This document shows positions 7,569-17,371 of a DNA stretch of 64,000 nucleotides, piece after piece; within the stretch, counting starts at the first letter, position 1; each line of letters begins with the position of its first letter. This DNA comes from Myceligenerans indicum (GTDB lineage: Bacteria; Actinomycetota; Actinomycetes; Actinomycetales; Cellulomonadaceae): NCBI RefSeq assembly GCF_016742955.1, contig NZ_JABBYC010000004.1:1-64000 (forward strand), in the 5' to 3' direction. A model generated the notes under the pieces. That model did no database searches. It had not been told where the DNA came from and saw only the letters and a list, made by a program, of their open reading frames with translations. Made by a program: the position numbers and the translations under genes.

Positions 7569-8735
7569 ATGCAGCGTGACATCTACGACGAGGACCACGA
7601 GGCGTTCCGCGAGGTCGTGAAGGAGTTCGTCAAGCGTTACGTGACCCCCGAGAAGGCGCGGCAGTGGGACGCCGACGGCGAGGTCGACCGCGCCACGATG
7701 AAGGCCGCGGCGGAGCACGGCATCGTCGGGCTCTCGGTGCCCGAGGAGTTCGGCGGCGCCGGGATGCTGATGGACTACCGCTTCCGCAGCGTGGTGAACG
7801 AGGAGCTCATCCGCAGCGGCCACGGCTCGGCACTGGCCGGGGCCGCCGGGATCCAGGACGACCTCGCGGTCCCGTACCTCGCCCACTTCGGCACCGACGC
7901 CCAGAAGGCGAAGTGGCTCCCGAAGATGGCCACGGCCGAGGTGCTCGGCGCGCTCGCGATGACCGAGCCGGGCGCGGGCAGCGACCTGCGCGGCGTGCGG
8001 ACCACGGCCAAGAAGGTGGACGGCGGCTACGTCGTCAACGGTGCCAAGACGTTCATCTCCAGCGGCAAGACCGCGGACATCGTGGTCACGTTCGTCAAGA
8101 CCGGCGAGGGCAACCGCCCGGACGCCTTCAGCCTGCTGATCCTCGAGGACGGCATGGAGGGCTTCGAGCACGGCAAGAAGCTGCACAAGATGGGCTTCCC
8201 CGGCCACGACACGGCGGAGCTGAGCTTCAGCGACGTCTTCGTGCCGGACGAGAACCTCATCGGCGGAGTCGAGGGACGCGGGTTCGTACACCTCATGATG
8301 AACCTGCCGCTGGAGCGCCTCTCGATCGGCGCCGTCGCCGCGGCGGTGGGCGAGGCCGCGCTGGAGTGGACGCTCGACTACACGACGAACCGCGAGGCGT
8401 TCGGCAAGCAGGTCGTCGACTTCCAGAACACCCGGTTCCGCCTGGCGGAGATGGCCACCACGGTCGACGTCATGTGGGCCTACATCGACCGCGCGATGAA
8501 CCTCTACCGAAAGGGCGAGCTCAGCGCGGACGAGGCCGCGAAGGTGAAGTTCTGGTGCACCGAGCGCGAGTGGGAGATCCTCGACCAGGGCGTCCAGCTG
8601 CACGGCGGGTACGGCTACATCCTGGAGTACCCGATCGCACGGGCCTTCCTCGATGCCCGCGTGCACCGCATCTACGGCGGCACCAACGAAGTGATGCGTG
8701 AGATCGTGGCGCGCAGCATCACCGGTCGCAAGTAA
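7569..8735 (+). CDS. Acyl-CoA dehydrogenase (long-chain/isovaleryl-type active site)
   Basis: A 388-residue flavoenzyme for the alpha,beta-dehydrogenation of acyl-CoA. FAD-site motifs are present (ALAMTEPGAGSD, FISSGKTADIVV; C-terminal LHGGYGYILEYPIAR). The usual catalytic Glu of short/medium-chain enzymes, before the GT in IYEGT, is Gly here (HRIYGGTNEVMREI). A Glu is instead available in NLPLERLSIG (about residue 249), as in long-chain and isovaleryl-CoA dehydrogenases. It starts the operon with etfB, etfA and a cytochrome b-like membrane protein, so electrons should pass from this enzyme to ETF. Confidence 0.93.
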   Translation: MQRDIYDEDHEAFREVVKEFVKRYVTPEKARQWDADGEVDRATMKAAAEHGIVGLSVPEEFGGAGMLMDYRFRSVVNEELIRSGHGSALAGAAGIQDDLAVPYLAHFGTDAQKAKWLPKMATAEVLGALAMTEPGAGSDLRGVRTTAKKVDGGYVVNGAKTFISSGKTADIVVTFVKTGEGNRPDAFSLLILEDGMEGFEHGKKLHKMGFPGHDTAELSFSDVFVPDENLIGGVEGRGFVHLMMNLPLERLSIGAVAAAVGEAALEWTLDYTTNREAFGKQVVDFQNTRFRLAEMATTVDVMWAYIDRAMNLYRKGELSADEAAKVKFWCTEREWEILDQGVQLHGGYGYILEYPIARAFLDARVHRIYGGTNEVMREIVARSITGRK

Positions 8736-8777
8736 CCTCCACGTCAGCCGTCCGAGGAGAGAGAGCAGAGTCCGCCC

Positions 8778-9554
8778 ATGAGGATCGTCGTCCTGGTGAA
8801 AGTCGTGCCCGACACCAATGCTGAGCGGACGCTCAGCCTGGAGACGGGGCTCACCGAGCGTGCGACCGGCCTTGTCGCCGACGAGATCGGGGAGCGCGCC
8901 CTGGAGGCCGCGCTCACCTACGCCGACGCGCACGAGGGCACCGAGGTGCACGTGCTGACCGTCGGCCCCGCGGAGGCGACGGCGTCGATCCGCAAGTGCC
9001 TCGCGATGGGGGCGGCGAGCGCCACCCACGTCGTCGACGACGGGCTCGTCGGCGCGGACCTCGGGCTGACGGCCGAGGTGGTCGCGGCGGCACTGGGCCG
9101 GGTCGGGTACGACCTGGTGGTCGCCGGCAACCAGTCGACCGACGGCATGGGTGGGGTGCTGCCCGCGATGGTGGCCGAGCACCTCGGCCTTCCGAGTCTG
9201 ACGAACCTCGCGGCGGTGGACATCGCGGACGCCGAGGTCAGCGGCACGCGGGTGGCGGACGACGCGGCGGTGAGCCTGAGCGCGCCGCTACCCGCCGTCG
9301 TGTCGGTGACGGAGGCGCTCCCCGACCCCCGGTTCCCGGGCTTCAAGGGGATCATGGCGGCGAAGAAGAAGCCGCTGGAGGTGATCTCGCTCGCCGACCT
9401 CGGCATCGACGCGGACGACCTGACCACGTCGCGTTCGATCATGCTCGCGGTCGACGCCCGTCCCCCGCGGGGTGCGGGCGTGAAGATCACCGACGACGAC
9501 GGCGAAGCCGGCGTGCGGCTGGCGGCCTTCCTGGCCGAGAACCACCTGATCTGA
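8778..9554 (+). CDS. etfB: Electron transfer flavoprotein subunit beta
   Basis: A 258-residue ETF beta subunit. Typical segments are an [14 protein letters not shown] start, a [19 protein letters not shown] block (AMP/FAD-proximal loop) and the partner-recognition region ending in [17 protein letters not shown]. With EtfA it carries one FAD and accepts electrons from acyl-CoA dehydrogenases. It lies 42 nt after the dehydrogenase stop and 11 nt before etfA. No sign of the electron-bifurcating variant can be judged by eye. Confidence 0.95.
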   Translation: MRIVVLVKVVPDTNAERTLSLETGLTERATGLVADEIGERALEAALTYADAHEGTEVHVLTVGPAEATASIRKCLAMGAASATHVVDDGLVGADLGLTAEVVAAALGRVGYDLVVAGNQSTDGMGGVLPAMVAEHLGLPSLTNLAAVDIADAEVSGTRVADDAAVSLSAPLPAVVSVTEALPDPRFPGFKGIMAAKKKPLEVISLADLGIDADDLTTSRSIMLAVDARPPRGAGVKITDDDGEAGVRLAAFLAENHLI

Positions 9555-9565
9555 GGAGGACGACG

Positions 9566-10528
9566 ATGACTATTGCTGCTGACTCGATCCTGGTGCTGCT
9601 CGACACGACTCCCGACGGGGGCCTGGCGAAGTCCTCGGCCGCGCTGCTGGGTGCGGCCTCGACCGTGGGGACTCCGGTCGCACTCGTTCTCGGCGACGAG
9701 GCAGCCGCCACGGCGGCTGCCGAGCTCGGGGCCGCCACGGTGCTGCGCGCTCCCGCGCCGGCCGACGGCCAGGTGGGCGTGGTCGACGCCGTGGCCGCCG
9801 CGGCGGCGCTGGCCCTGCCCGACGCCGTCCTGGCGTCCCACTCGGTCGACGGCCGGGAGGCCGCCGCCCGCTTCGCGGTGCGCGCCCGCTCCGCGCTGGC
9901 CCTCGACGCGATCGCGGTGGACCGCGACGACCAGGGAGTCATCGCCCGCAGCTCCGCCTACGGCGGCGCCTACACGGTCACGTCGGCGGTGACGCACGGG
10001 GCCCCGGTCATCACGGTGCGCCAGGGCGCCGTCGAGGCCCGCGCGGAGGCGCAGCCGCTGGACGAGGTCACGCTGGAGGTCACGGCGAGTGGCGTGGCCG
10101 CCGCCGCGACCGGTGCGGTCGAGGTCGCCGAGAAGACCGCCGGGCGTCCGGAGCTGCGAGGCGCCGCGAAGGTCGTCTCGGGCGGCTGGGGCCTCGGCTC
10201 GAAGGAGGACTTCGCGCTCGTCGAGCAGCTCGCCGACGCGCTCGGCGCCGCGCTCGGCGCGTCGCGTGCCGCGGTGGACGCCGGGTTCGTGCCGTCGTCG
10301 GCCCAGGTGGGCCAGACGGGCGTGCAGGTCTCGCCGCAGCTCTACATCGCCCTGGGCATCTCCGGGGCGATCCAGCACCTGGCCGGCATGCAGACCGCGA
10401 AGACGATCGTCGCGGTCAACAAGGACGAGGACGCCCCGATCTTCGAGATCGCCGACTTCGGGATCGTGGGAGACGTGTTCACCGTCGTGCCGCAACTCAT
10501 CGCCGAGATCGAGAAGGCGAAGGCGTAA
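9566..10528 (+). CDS. etfA: Electron transfer flavoprotein subunit alpha
   Basis: A 320-residue ETF alpha subunit starting at ATG 9566, five bases after GGAGGA. The C-terminal FAD-binding domain carries the family signature [17 protein letters not shown] plus [13 protein letters not shown] and [19 protein letters not shown]. The N-terminal domain is Ala-rich and divergent, as usual. It is followed after 5 nt by a membrane cytochrome b-like gene rather than by an ETF:quinone oxidoreductase. Confidence 0.95.
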   Translation: MTIAADSILVLLDTTPDGGLAKSSAALLGAASTVGTPVALVLGDEAAATAAAELGAATVLRAPAPADGQVGVVDAVAAAAALALPDAVLASHSVDGREAAARFAVRARSALALDAIAVDRDDQGVIARSSAYGGAYTVTSAVTHGAPVITVRQGAVEARAEAQPLDEVTLEVTASGVAAAATGAVEVAEKTAGRPELRGAAKVVSGGWGLGSKEDFALVEQLADALGAALGASRAAVDAGFVPSSAQVGQTGVQVSPQLYIALGISGAIQHLAGMQTAKTIVAVNKDEDAPIFEIADFGIVGDVFTVVPQLIAEIEKAKA

Positions 10529-10533
10529 CCACC

Positions 10534-12342
10534 GTGGCGACGTTCTCCCAGGGTCTTCGTCAGGGGCTGCCCCGTCGTCCCGGTGGGCCTGCCTGGCCGC
10601 CGGCCGACGAGGCCACGGCGGCTCCGGTGGGCGGCGCCGCCGCGCAGGAGCCGGCCGAGCCCGCGCTCGACGCGGCTCCTCCTGTGGCAGCGGCCGAGCC
10701 CGCGCTCGCCGCGGCTTCTCCTGCGGCACCCGCCTCGCCCGCGGTTGCTGCCGAGCCCGCGCCCGGTGCCGCGCCCGCTCAGACCGGCGCCGTCGAGGTC
10801 AGGCTGCGTCGCGGCCTGCCACGCGTCCCCGGCGGCGAGCCCTGGCCGCCCGCCGGAGCCGTTCGGGTGGACGGCCCGCCGGCCGCGGCGGCGACCTCGT
10901 CCACCGGCCTTCCCGCCGTGTCGGGCGGGACCGTCGTCGACGACGGAGCGGCCACCGCGGCCACTGACCGACCGGTCGCCGCGGACGTTCCGGCCGGCCT
11001 CGCGTCGGCGTCCGCGGGCACCCCCGCCGTTCCCGGGCCGCCCGGACCGGCCGCCGAGACCGTCGCGGAGGAGGTCACGCTGCGTCGTGGCCTGCCGCGC
11101 GTCGCCGGTGGCGAGCCCTGGCCTCCGGCGGAGACGGTCACGGTCCGGCGCCGGCTCCCGGTCGCTCCCGAGACGGCCACCGCACCGGTCACGGCCGATT
11201 CTTCCCGTGCCGAGGCGGCCGACGGCGTGCCATCCGCACCCGAACCACCCCGGGCGGCCACGGCACCGATCACTCCCGCCGACCAGGTCGAGAGCACCGC
11301 GGCCGTCGGTTCCCCCACCACCGCCGCCGTCGAACCGGTCCCGAAGGCCGAGCCGGCGGGCACGACCGAGCCGGCGCCGCCCGCGGAGCCTGCGCCGCCC
11401 ACCGAGCCCGCACGACCGACCGTGCCCGCACGGGAACCGCGCAGGATCGGCTCGCGCACCCTGGGCGAGTGGGCGCGAGTACTCGGGTGGCGGCTGGCCG
11501 CCGTCGTCGCCGCGGCGGGAATCATCGTGCTGGCCGCACGCGGCGTCACCACGCTGCCAGGTGTGCCGGAGTTCCTGGAACGCTACCCCGGGTCCTACGA
11601 CCTGCCGGACGCCGCCCCGGTCGGCTTCCCCGCCTGGGCGAACTGGGCGCACTACCTCAACTTCTTCTTCATGCTGCTGATCGTGCGCACGGGCCTGCAG
11701 GTGCGCTACCAGAAGGTCCCGCCCGCCTCGTGGACGCCCGCGAAGGGCGGCAAGAAGATCAGCATCAACCTGTGGCTGCACACCGGCATCGACCTGCTGT
11801 GGCTGGCCAACGGGGTCGTGTTCGTGGTGCTCCTGTTCGCGTCCGGTCACTGGATGCGCATCGTGCCCACCTCGTGGGAGGTGTTCCCGAACGCGGCGTC
11901 GGCTGCGCTGCAGTACCTCACGCTGGACTGGCCCACCGAGCACGGCTGGGTGAACTACAACAGCCTGCAGCAGCTCATGTACTTCGTGGTGGTGTTCGTC
12001 GCCGCCCCGCTGGCCGCGATCACCGGGGTGCGCATGAGCGAGTGGTGGCCCAAGGACGCGGAGCGCCTGAACAGGTTCTACCCGGCTCCGGTGGCCCGGG
12101 CGGTCCACTTCCCGACGATGCTCTTCTTCGTGCTGTTCGTGATCGTGCACGTCACCCTGGTGTTCGCCACGGGGGCGCTGCGCAATCTGAACCACATGTT
12201 CGCGGCCTCCGACACGGTGAGCTGGGAGGGCTTCGCCTGGTTCACGGGGGGTCTCGCCGTCGCCGTGGCGGCGGTCGTCGCGGCCAGGCCGCTCGTCGTC
12301 GCTCCGATCGCGTCCCTCTTCGGCAAGGTCAGCAGCCGCTGA
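10534..12342 (+). CDS. Cytochrome b/b6-domain membrane protein with repeated N-terminal WPP motif
   Basis: 602 residues from GTG 10534, 5 nt after etfA. Residues 1-310 are a disordered Ala/Pro-rich region carrying a 16-residue motif three times: LRQGLPRRPGGPAWPP (8-23), LRRGLPRVPGGEPWPP (91-106) and LRRGLPRVAGGEPWPP (183-198). Residues 320-600 form a multi-pass membrane domain with His in hydrophobic segments (WAHYLNFFF at 373, LWLHTGIDLLW at 416, H525 and H539), fitting a diheme cytochrome b561/b6-like fold. The operon position suggests it moves electrons between ETF and the quinone pool; this is inference. No signal peptide. Confidence 0.75.
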   Translation: MATFSQGLRQGLPRRPGGPAWPPADEATAAPVGGAAAQEPAEPALDAAPPVAAAEPALAAASPAAPASPAVAAEPAPGAAPAQTGAVEVRLRRGLPRVPGGEPWPPAGAVRVDGPPAAAATSSTGLPAVSGGTVVDDGAATAATDRPVAADVPAGLASASAGTPAVPGPPGPAAETVAEEVTLRRGLPRVAGGEPWPPAETVTVRRRLPVAPETATAPVTADSSRAEAADGVPSAPEPPRAATAPITPADQVESTAAVGSPTTAAVEPVPKAEPAGTTEPAPPAEPAPPTEPARPTVPAREPRRIGSRTLGEWARVLGWRLAAVVAAAGIIVLAARGVTTLPGVPEFLERYPGSYDLPDAAPVGFPAWANWAHYLNFFFMLLIVRTGLQVRYQKVPPASWTPAKGGKKISINLWLHTGIDLLWLANGVVFVVLLFASGHWMRIVPTSWEVFPNAASAALQYLTLDWPTEHGWVNYNSLQQLMYFVVVFVAAPLAAITGVRMSEWWPKDAERLNRFYPAPVARAVHFPTMLFFVLFVIVHVTLVFATGALRNLNHMFAASDTVSWEGFAWFTGGLAVAVAAVVAARPLVVAPIASLFGKVSSR

Positions 12343-12372
12343 GCGGTCCGACGCCGTGGCAAGATCGGCCCC

Positions 12373-15300
12373 GTGCAGATCAGCATGCTTGGTCCGTTCG
12401 AGGTTCGTCTGGACGACGGCGTCGCCGTCGACGTGCCCGGCGCGCGGTTGCGTGCCCTCCTGGTCGCTCTCGCGCTCGAACCCGGCCGGGTGATCCCGAA
12501 GGCGGTGCTGGTCGACTGGATCTGGGACGAGAACCCGCCGTCGGACGCCGCGAACGCCTTGCAGCGCCTGGTGTCGCGGCTGCGAAAGGTGCTGCCGGCA
12601 GGGTCGGTCGAGGGACACGCGGCCGGCTACCGGCTTGATGTGGATCCCGACGCCGTGGACGCCGTGCGGTTCGAACGGCTCGCGGGCAGGGCCCGCGACG
12701 AGGAGGGCCTCGGGCGCGTGCGGCTGCTGCGCGAGGCCCTCGCCCTGTGGCGGGGCGCGGCCATGCACGACGTCGGCCTGCGGGACGGTGCCGCGTTCGA
12801 CGCGGCGGTCACCCGGCTCGAGAGACTCCGACTGGCCGCGACGGAGGACCGGTTCGACGCCGAGATCGGTCTGGGGCACGGTGCGGACCTGGTGCCGGAG
12901 CTGACCGACCTGGTGGCGGCCGACCCGGTGCGAGAGCGCCTCGTCGCCGCCCTGATGCGTGCCCTCGCCGCTGCCGGCCAGGGCAACGAGGCGCTGCTCG
13001 TCTACGAGCGCACCCGCGAAGCCCTCGCCGACACGCTGGGCGCCGACCCCTCGCCGGAACTGTCCGCCGTGCACGTCGCGCTGCTGCGCGGCGAGCTGAC
13101 ACCGCCGCAGCAGGAGCGGAGGACGAACCTGCGGGCCGAGCTGACCAGCTTCGTCGGCCGGGACGCCGACGTCGCCACCGTCCGCGACCTGGTCGCCCGG
13201 CACCGCCTGACCACGCTGATCGGCCCCGGAGGCGCGGGCAAGACCAGGCTCGCCACGGAGACCGCGCGCACCCTGCTCGCCGACCTGCCCGACGGCGCCT
13301 GGCTGGTCGACCTCGCGGCCGTCAGCGCCGACGGCGACGTCGCGCAGGCGACGCTCTCCGCCCTCGGGCTCCGGGACACCCTGCTCGGTGACGCGTCGAA
13401 CCTGGGAGCGGCCGACCGGATCGTCGCCGCGGTCCGCGAGCGGGACGTCCTGCTGATCCTGGACAACTGCGAGCACGTGATCGACGCGGCGGCTGCCCTG
13501 GCGGACCGGCTGCTCGGGGAGTGCCGGCGGCTGAGGATCCTGGCGACCAGCAGGGAACCGCTCGGCATCACCGGCGAGGCGATCCGGCCCGTCCTGCCGC
13601 TCGCGCTGCCGCCGGAAACGGCCGGCCCGGCCGAGATCGACTCCGCGCCGTCCGTCAGGCTGCTGCGGGAACGGGCAGGTGCCGTGCGCCAGGATCTCCC
13701 GGCCGATGCGCGCACCGCGGCGACCATGGCACGGATCTGCCGCGTGCTGGACGGGATGCCGCTGGCGATCGAGCTTGCCGCCGCCCGGCTGCGCACCCTG
13801 TCCGTCGATCAGCTCGCCGCGCGGCTCGACGACCGGTTCCGGCTGTTGACCAGCGGCAGCCGGACCGCGCTGCCGCGGCACCGGACGCTCCGCGCGATGG
13901 TCGACTGGAGCTGGGAGCTGCTGACCGAGCCCGAGCGGACCGTGCTGCGCAGGCTCTCCGTCTTCTGGGGCGGAGCGAGCCTGGAGGCAGCCGAGCAGGT
14001 CTGCGCCGGAACCGACGTCGAACCGGACCAGGTGCTCGACCTGCTCACCGCGCTGACCGACAAGTCACTGGTGGTCGCCGGCGGCGACGGCGCACCGCGC
14101 TACCGGCTGCTCGGCACGATCAAGGAGTACGCGACGCAACGCCTCGCCGACGCCGGGGAGACGGAACCGGCTCGGCAGGCCCACCTGGCCTGCTTCACCG
14201 AGCTCGCCGAGACCGCGGAGCCGCACCTGCGGCGGGCCGAGCAGCTCACCTGGCTCGCCGTGCTCGCCGCCGAGCACGACAACCTCGGCGCCGCGATGCG
14301 CGGCGCGATCGCGGCCGGTGACGCCCAGGCGGCGATGCGGCTCGCCGCCGGCGCCGGCTGGTACTGGTGGCTCAGCGGCCACAAGTCCGAGGGCATGGAC
14401 CTGATCGTGGCCGCCACCCGGACGCCCGGCGACGTGACCGACGAGACCCGCGCCTGGGTGTACGCCCTCGTGTCGATGTTCGTGACCTCGGGGATGGGCG
14501 ACGAGCACACGGCCTCCGACTGGATCCGGCAGGCCTACCGGTTCAGGGGGCGCAGCGAGCACCCGCACCCGGCGCTCTCGCTGACCGTCCCGCTGGTGCG
14601 CATGCTCGAGGCGCCCGGCGAGGCGGTGGCCGCGTGGGAGTCGCTGCTGGACGCCGAGGACCCGTGGGTGCACGCGCTCGCCCGGCTGCACCTCGGCAGG
14701 ACGCGCCTGACCGCCGGCACGGACGAGGCCGAAGGGGAGGCGGATCTGCAGCGCGCACTGGCGGAGTTCCAGGCGCTCGGCGAACGGTTCGGGATCTCGT
14801 TCGCCCTGTCCGAGCTCGGCGGCCTGATCGCCTCGCGCGGTGAGCTGGCCGCCGCCTGCGAGCACTACGATCAGGCGGTCGCGGTCGTCACCGAGGTCGG
14901 CGCCGCCGACGACCTGATCCAGCTGCGCTCGCGGCAGGCCCAGCTCCACTGGCTCCTGGGTGACGAGGAGGCGAGCGCGGCAGCCCTGGCGGAGGCCCGC
15001 CGCCTCGCGGAACGGGTCACGTGGCCGGGCACGCTGGCCTCGCTCGCCCTCGTCACCGCGGAGCTGGCGAGGTGGCGCGGGGACGTCGGCGAAGCGACCC
15101 GGCACCTGGAGGCAGCCACCACCCTGTGGGGCGGCGACGCCGACGGGACCTACCTCCGCGCGGTACGGAACGACCTGCTCGGGTACCTCGCGGACGATCT
15201 CGGCGAGGCCGCCGGGCACCACGCGGCGGCCTACCACGCCGCGTGCGAGACGGGGTATCCGCCTGCGGTCGCGGTCGCGCTCGTCGGTGTCGCGGACCTG

Positions 15301-15513
15301 GCCCTGCGCCGGGGCGACCCGGAGCAGGCCGCGCGCCTGCTCGGGGCGAGTGCCGGGGTGCACGAGCGGCCGGACCTCCAGCGCCTCGCGGACGTCGCCC
15401 GGATCGAGCGGACGGCACGGGACAGCCTCGGCGACACAGGGTTCGCCGAGGCCGTCCGCGAGGGCCGGGAGACCGCCCCGGATCAGGTCGTCGCGGTCAC
15501 GCTCGCTTTGTGA
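12373..15513 (+). CDS. SARP/BTAD-type transcriptional regulator with STAND ATPase and TPR-like C-terminus
   Basis: 1046 residues from GTG 12373. Domain order: OmpR-like DNA-binding domain (residues 1-95; FEVRLDDGVAV, LRALLVALALEPG), BTAD domain to about 250, NB-ARC/STAND ATPase with Walker A GPGGAGKT (284-291) and LLILDNCEHV, and a helical TPR-like C-terminus. This is AfsR/large-SARP architecture. CAAGAT (12360-12365) ends 7 nt before the GTG with no Shine-Dalgarno, so a leaderless start is likely. Its 3' end overlaps the convergent ABC permease gene by 17 nt. Heptamer repeats before the neighbouring exporter and protease are candidate targets. Confidence 0.92.
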   Translation: MQISMLGPFEVRLDDGVAVDVPGARLRALLVALALEPGRVIPKAVLVDWIWDENPPSDAANALQRLVSRLRKVLPAGSVEGHAAGYRLDVDPDAVDAVRFERLAGRARDEEGLGRVRLLREALALWRGAAMHDVGLRDGAAFDAAVTRLERLRLAATEDRFDAEIGLGHGADLVPELTDLVAADPVRERLVAALMRALAAAGQGNEALLVYERTREALADTLGADPSPELSAVHVALLRGELTPPQQERRTNLRAELTSFVGRDADVATVRDLVARHRLTTLIGPGGAGKTRLATETARTLLADLPDGAWLVDLAAVSADGDVAQATLSALGLRDTLLGDASNLGAADRIVAAVRERDVLLILDNCEHVIDAAAALADRLLGECRRLRILATSREPLGITGEAIRPVLPLALPPETAGPAEIDSAPSVRLLRERAGAVRQDLPADARTAATMARICRVLDGMPLAIELAAARLRTLSVDQLAARLDDRFRLLTSGSRTALPRHRTLRAMVDWSWELLTEPERTVLRRLSVFWGGASLEAAEQVCAGTDVEPDQVLDLLTALTDKSLVVAGGDGAPRYRLLGTIKEYATQRLADAGETEPARQAHLACFTELAETAEPHLRRAEQLTWLAVLAAEHDNLGAAMRGAIAAGDAQAAMRLAAGAGWYWWLSGHKSEGMDLIVAATRTPGDVTDETRAWVYALVSMFVTSGMGDEHTASDWIRQAYRFRGRSEHPHPALSLTVPLVRMLEAPGEAVAAWESLLDAEDPWVHALARLHLGRTRLTAGTDEAEGEADLQRALAEFQALGERFGISFALSELGGLIASRGELAAACEHYDQAVAVVTEVGAADDLIQLRSRQAQLHWLLGDEEASAAALAEARRLAERVTWPGTLASLALVTAELARWRGDVGEATRHLEAATTLWGGDADGTYLRAVRNDLLGYLADDLGEAAGHHAAAYHAACETGYPPAVAVALVGVADLALRRGDPEQAARLLGASAGVHERPDLQRLADVARIERTARDSLGDTGFAEAVREGRETAPDQVVAVTLAL

Positions 15514-16246
15514 ACGTCGCTGCCGCCCACAGGTAACCGGCCAGGGCGATCGCGACGCACCAGCCGACGGCGAGGATCGCGTCGCCGGCCGACGGCGTGC
15601 CGGCGAGCAGCCCGCGCATGGTCTCGATGATCGGGGTGAAGGGCTGGTATTGCGCGAACTGCGCCAGGCCCGGCCCCATGGTGTCCGCCGGCACGATCGC
15701 GCTGCTGAAGAACGGCAGCATGACCAGCGGCACGGAGGCCAGCCCAGCGGTCTCCGGAGACTTGGCCGCCAGGCCCAGGGCGATCGTGAGCCAGCCGGTC
15801 GAGAACCCGAGCAGGACGACCATGCCCGCCACGCCGAGCCAGTCCAGCGCGCTCGCCGACGGGCCGAACCCGAGCAGGAAGGCCACGCCGAGCAGTACGG
15901 CGACGGCGATCACGTTGGTGAGCAGGCTGGCGACGACGTGCCCGGTCAGGACCGCGCTGCGGGAGACGTCCATGACCTTGAACCGGTTGATGATTCCCGT
16001 GGTCATGTCGGAGTTCACCGCGGTGGCCGTGGAGCCCAGCCCGTAGCAGACGGCCAGCAGGACGAGCCCCGGCGTCGCGTAGTCGATGTAGTCGACGCCG
16101 ACGTCGAAGGCGTCGCCGAACATGTACACGAACATCAGCATGATGATGACCGGCATCAGGACGGCGTTGAAGACCGTCGTCGGGTTCCGGGCGATGTGCT
16201 TGAAGTTGCGGCGCAGCATCACGATCGCGTGCGGTGTGGTGTTCAC
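15497..16246 (-). CDS. ABC-2 type exporter permease (DrrB-like)
   Basis: A 249-residue permease from GTG 16246, with GGAGG seven bases upstream. Six transmembrane segments are visible. NFKHIARNPTTVFNAVLMP and STGWLTIALGLAAKSPETA are typical of the daunorubicin-resistance DrrB group. The GTG overlaps the stop of the ATPase gene by 4 nt (GTGA), so the two subunits are translationally coupled. It forms an export complex with the upstream DrrA-like protein; the substrate is unknown. Confidence 0.9.
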   Translation of the reverse strand: MNTTPHAIVMLRRNFKHIARNPTTVFNAVLMPVIIMLMFVYMFGDAFDVGVDYIDYATPGLVLLAVCYGLGSTATAVNSDMTTGIINRFKVMDVSRSAVLTGHVVASLLTNVIAVAVLLGVAFLLGFGPSASALDWLGVAGMVVLLGFSTGWLTIALGLAAKSPETAGLASVPLVMLPFFSSAIVPADTMGPGLAQFAQYQPFTPIIETMRGLLAGTPSAGDAILAVGWCVAIALAGYLWAAATFTKRA

Positions 16247-17181
16247 TTCGTGGCCTCCGTGGTGTGGCCCGTCAGGGCGAGGAAGACGTCGTCGAGGTCG
16301 GGGGTGTGGACGGAGAGCTCGTCCGCGGTCAGGGAGTACTCGTCGAGCCGGTCCAGCAGGGCTCGCAGCGATGCGGTGCCGCCGTCGCCGGGAACCCGCA
16401 GGGTCAGGCCGTCGTCGTCCCGCGTGGCGTCGGCGAGCACCTGTGCGGCGGCGTCGAGCTCGGCCGTGCCGGCGAACCGGAGCCTGATGTGGGTTCCGGG
16501 AAGCTGCCGCTTGAGCTCGTCCGGGGTGCCTTGGGCGACGATGCGGCCCTGGTCGAGCACCGCGATCCGGTCGGCGAGCTGGTCGGCCTCCTCCAGGTAC
16601 TGGGTGGTGAGGAAGATGGTGACGCCGTCCGCCACCAGTTCGCGGATGATCGACCACATCGTGCGCCGGCTGCGCGGGTCCAGCCCCGTCGTCGGCTCGT
16701 CGAGGAAGACGATCCGCGGGTCACCGACAAGCGTCATCGCCAGGTCGAGCTTGCGGCGCATGCCGCCCGAATAGGTCGAGGCCGGCTTCTGCGCGAACTC
16801 CGTCAGCTCGAAGCGCTCCAGGAGCTCGGTGACGCGCCGACGGCCGTCGCCCGCGGACGCCCCGTGCAGATCCACCATGAGCTGGAGGTTCTCCTGCCCG
16901 GTGAGCAGCTCGTCCACCGCCGCGAACTGGCCTGTCACGCCGATCGCGGCGCGCACCGCCTTCGCCTCGGTCTCGAGGTCGTGCCCGGCGACACGTGCCG
17001 TCCCGCCGTCGGCCCGCAACAGCGTGGTGAGCAGGTTGACCGTCGTCGTCTTGCCCGCTCCGTTGGGGCCGAGGAGGGAGAAGACGGTGCCCGAGCCGAC
17101 GTCGAGATCGACGCCGTCGAGCACGGTCCTGTCCTTGAACGTCTTGCGCAGTCCCGTGACCGCGATCGCTGAGGTTGTCAT
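16243..17181 (-). CDS. ABC transporter ATP-binding protein (DrrA family)
   Basis: A 312-residue ATPase with Walker A (LLGPNGAGKTTT), signature YSGGMRRKLDLAM, Walker B RIVFLDEPTTGLDPRSR and the H-loop region (TIFLTTQYLEEADQLADR; His replaced by Gln in the switch position, as is common in DrrA). The C-terminal ~80 residues are the DrrA regulatory extension. ATG 17181 has no Shine-Dalgarno; GACAGT ends 6 nt before it, and three 11-nt-spaced heptamers lie upstream. Likely exports a drug or secondary metabolite under SARP control (inference). Confidence 0.93.
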   Translation of the reverse strand: MTTSAIAVTGLRKTFKDRTVLDGVDLDVGSGTVFSLLGPNGAGKTTTVNLLTTLLRADGGTARVAGHDLETEAKAVRAAIGVTGQFAAVDELLTGQENLQLMVDLHGASAGDGRRRVTELLERFELTEFAQKPASTYSGGMRRKLDLAMTLVGDPRIVFLDEPTTGLDPRSRRTMWSIIRELVADGVTIFLTTQYLEEADQLADRIAVLDQGRIVAQGTPDELKRQLPGTHIRLRFAGTAELDAAAQVLADATRDDDGLTLRVPGDGGTASLRALLDRLDEYSLTADELSVHTPDLDDVFLALTGHTTEATK

Positions 17182-17203
17182 GCGACCACTGTCGGCGGGG
17201 GCG

Positions 17204-17232
17204 CTGACACGCCCCTGACACGGTGCTGACGC
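17204..17232 (-). promoter_or_regulatory. Triple 11-nt-periodic heptamer repeat (candidate SARP operator) before ABC exporter
   Basis: On the coding strand three heptamers, GCGTCAG, GTGTCAG and GTGTCAG, start at 17232, 17221 and 17210: exactly 11 nt apart with 4-nt spacers. The last ends 10 nt before GACAGT (17193-17188), a candidate -10, and 22 nt before the ATG. Direct heptamers at 11-nt intervals upstream of the -10 are the hallmark of SARP binding sites. The rest of 17233-17371 holds nothing else obvious. Confidence 0.7.
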
Positions 17233-17371
17233 CGGGCGGGCTGCGGTCTCGTGGCAGGTCAGGACGGTGTCGGAGCGGAGGCGGCAGAGCCGGCCGAGCG
17301 GGCGGGCGAGCGCCGACGACGAAGGGCGCCGCCCGGGTGGACGGCGCCCTGGTCGGGGTTCGGGATCGACG

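Noticed and set aside
10342..13881. Open frame of 1179 codons on the minus strand
   Set aside because: It lies antisense to etfA, the cytochrome b-like gene and the SARP gene. It is a product of strong GC bias, with Arg/Gly/Ala/Pro-rich nonsense sequence and no domain.
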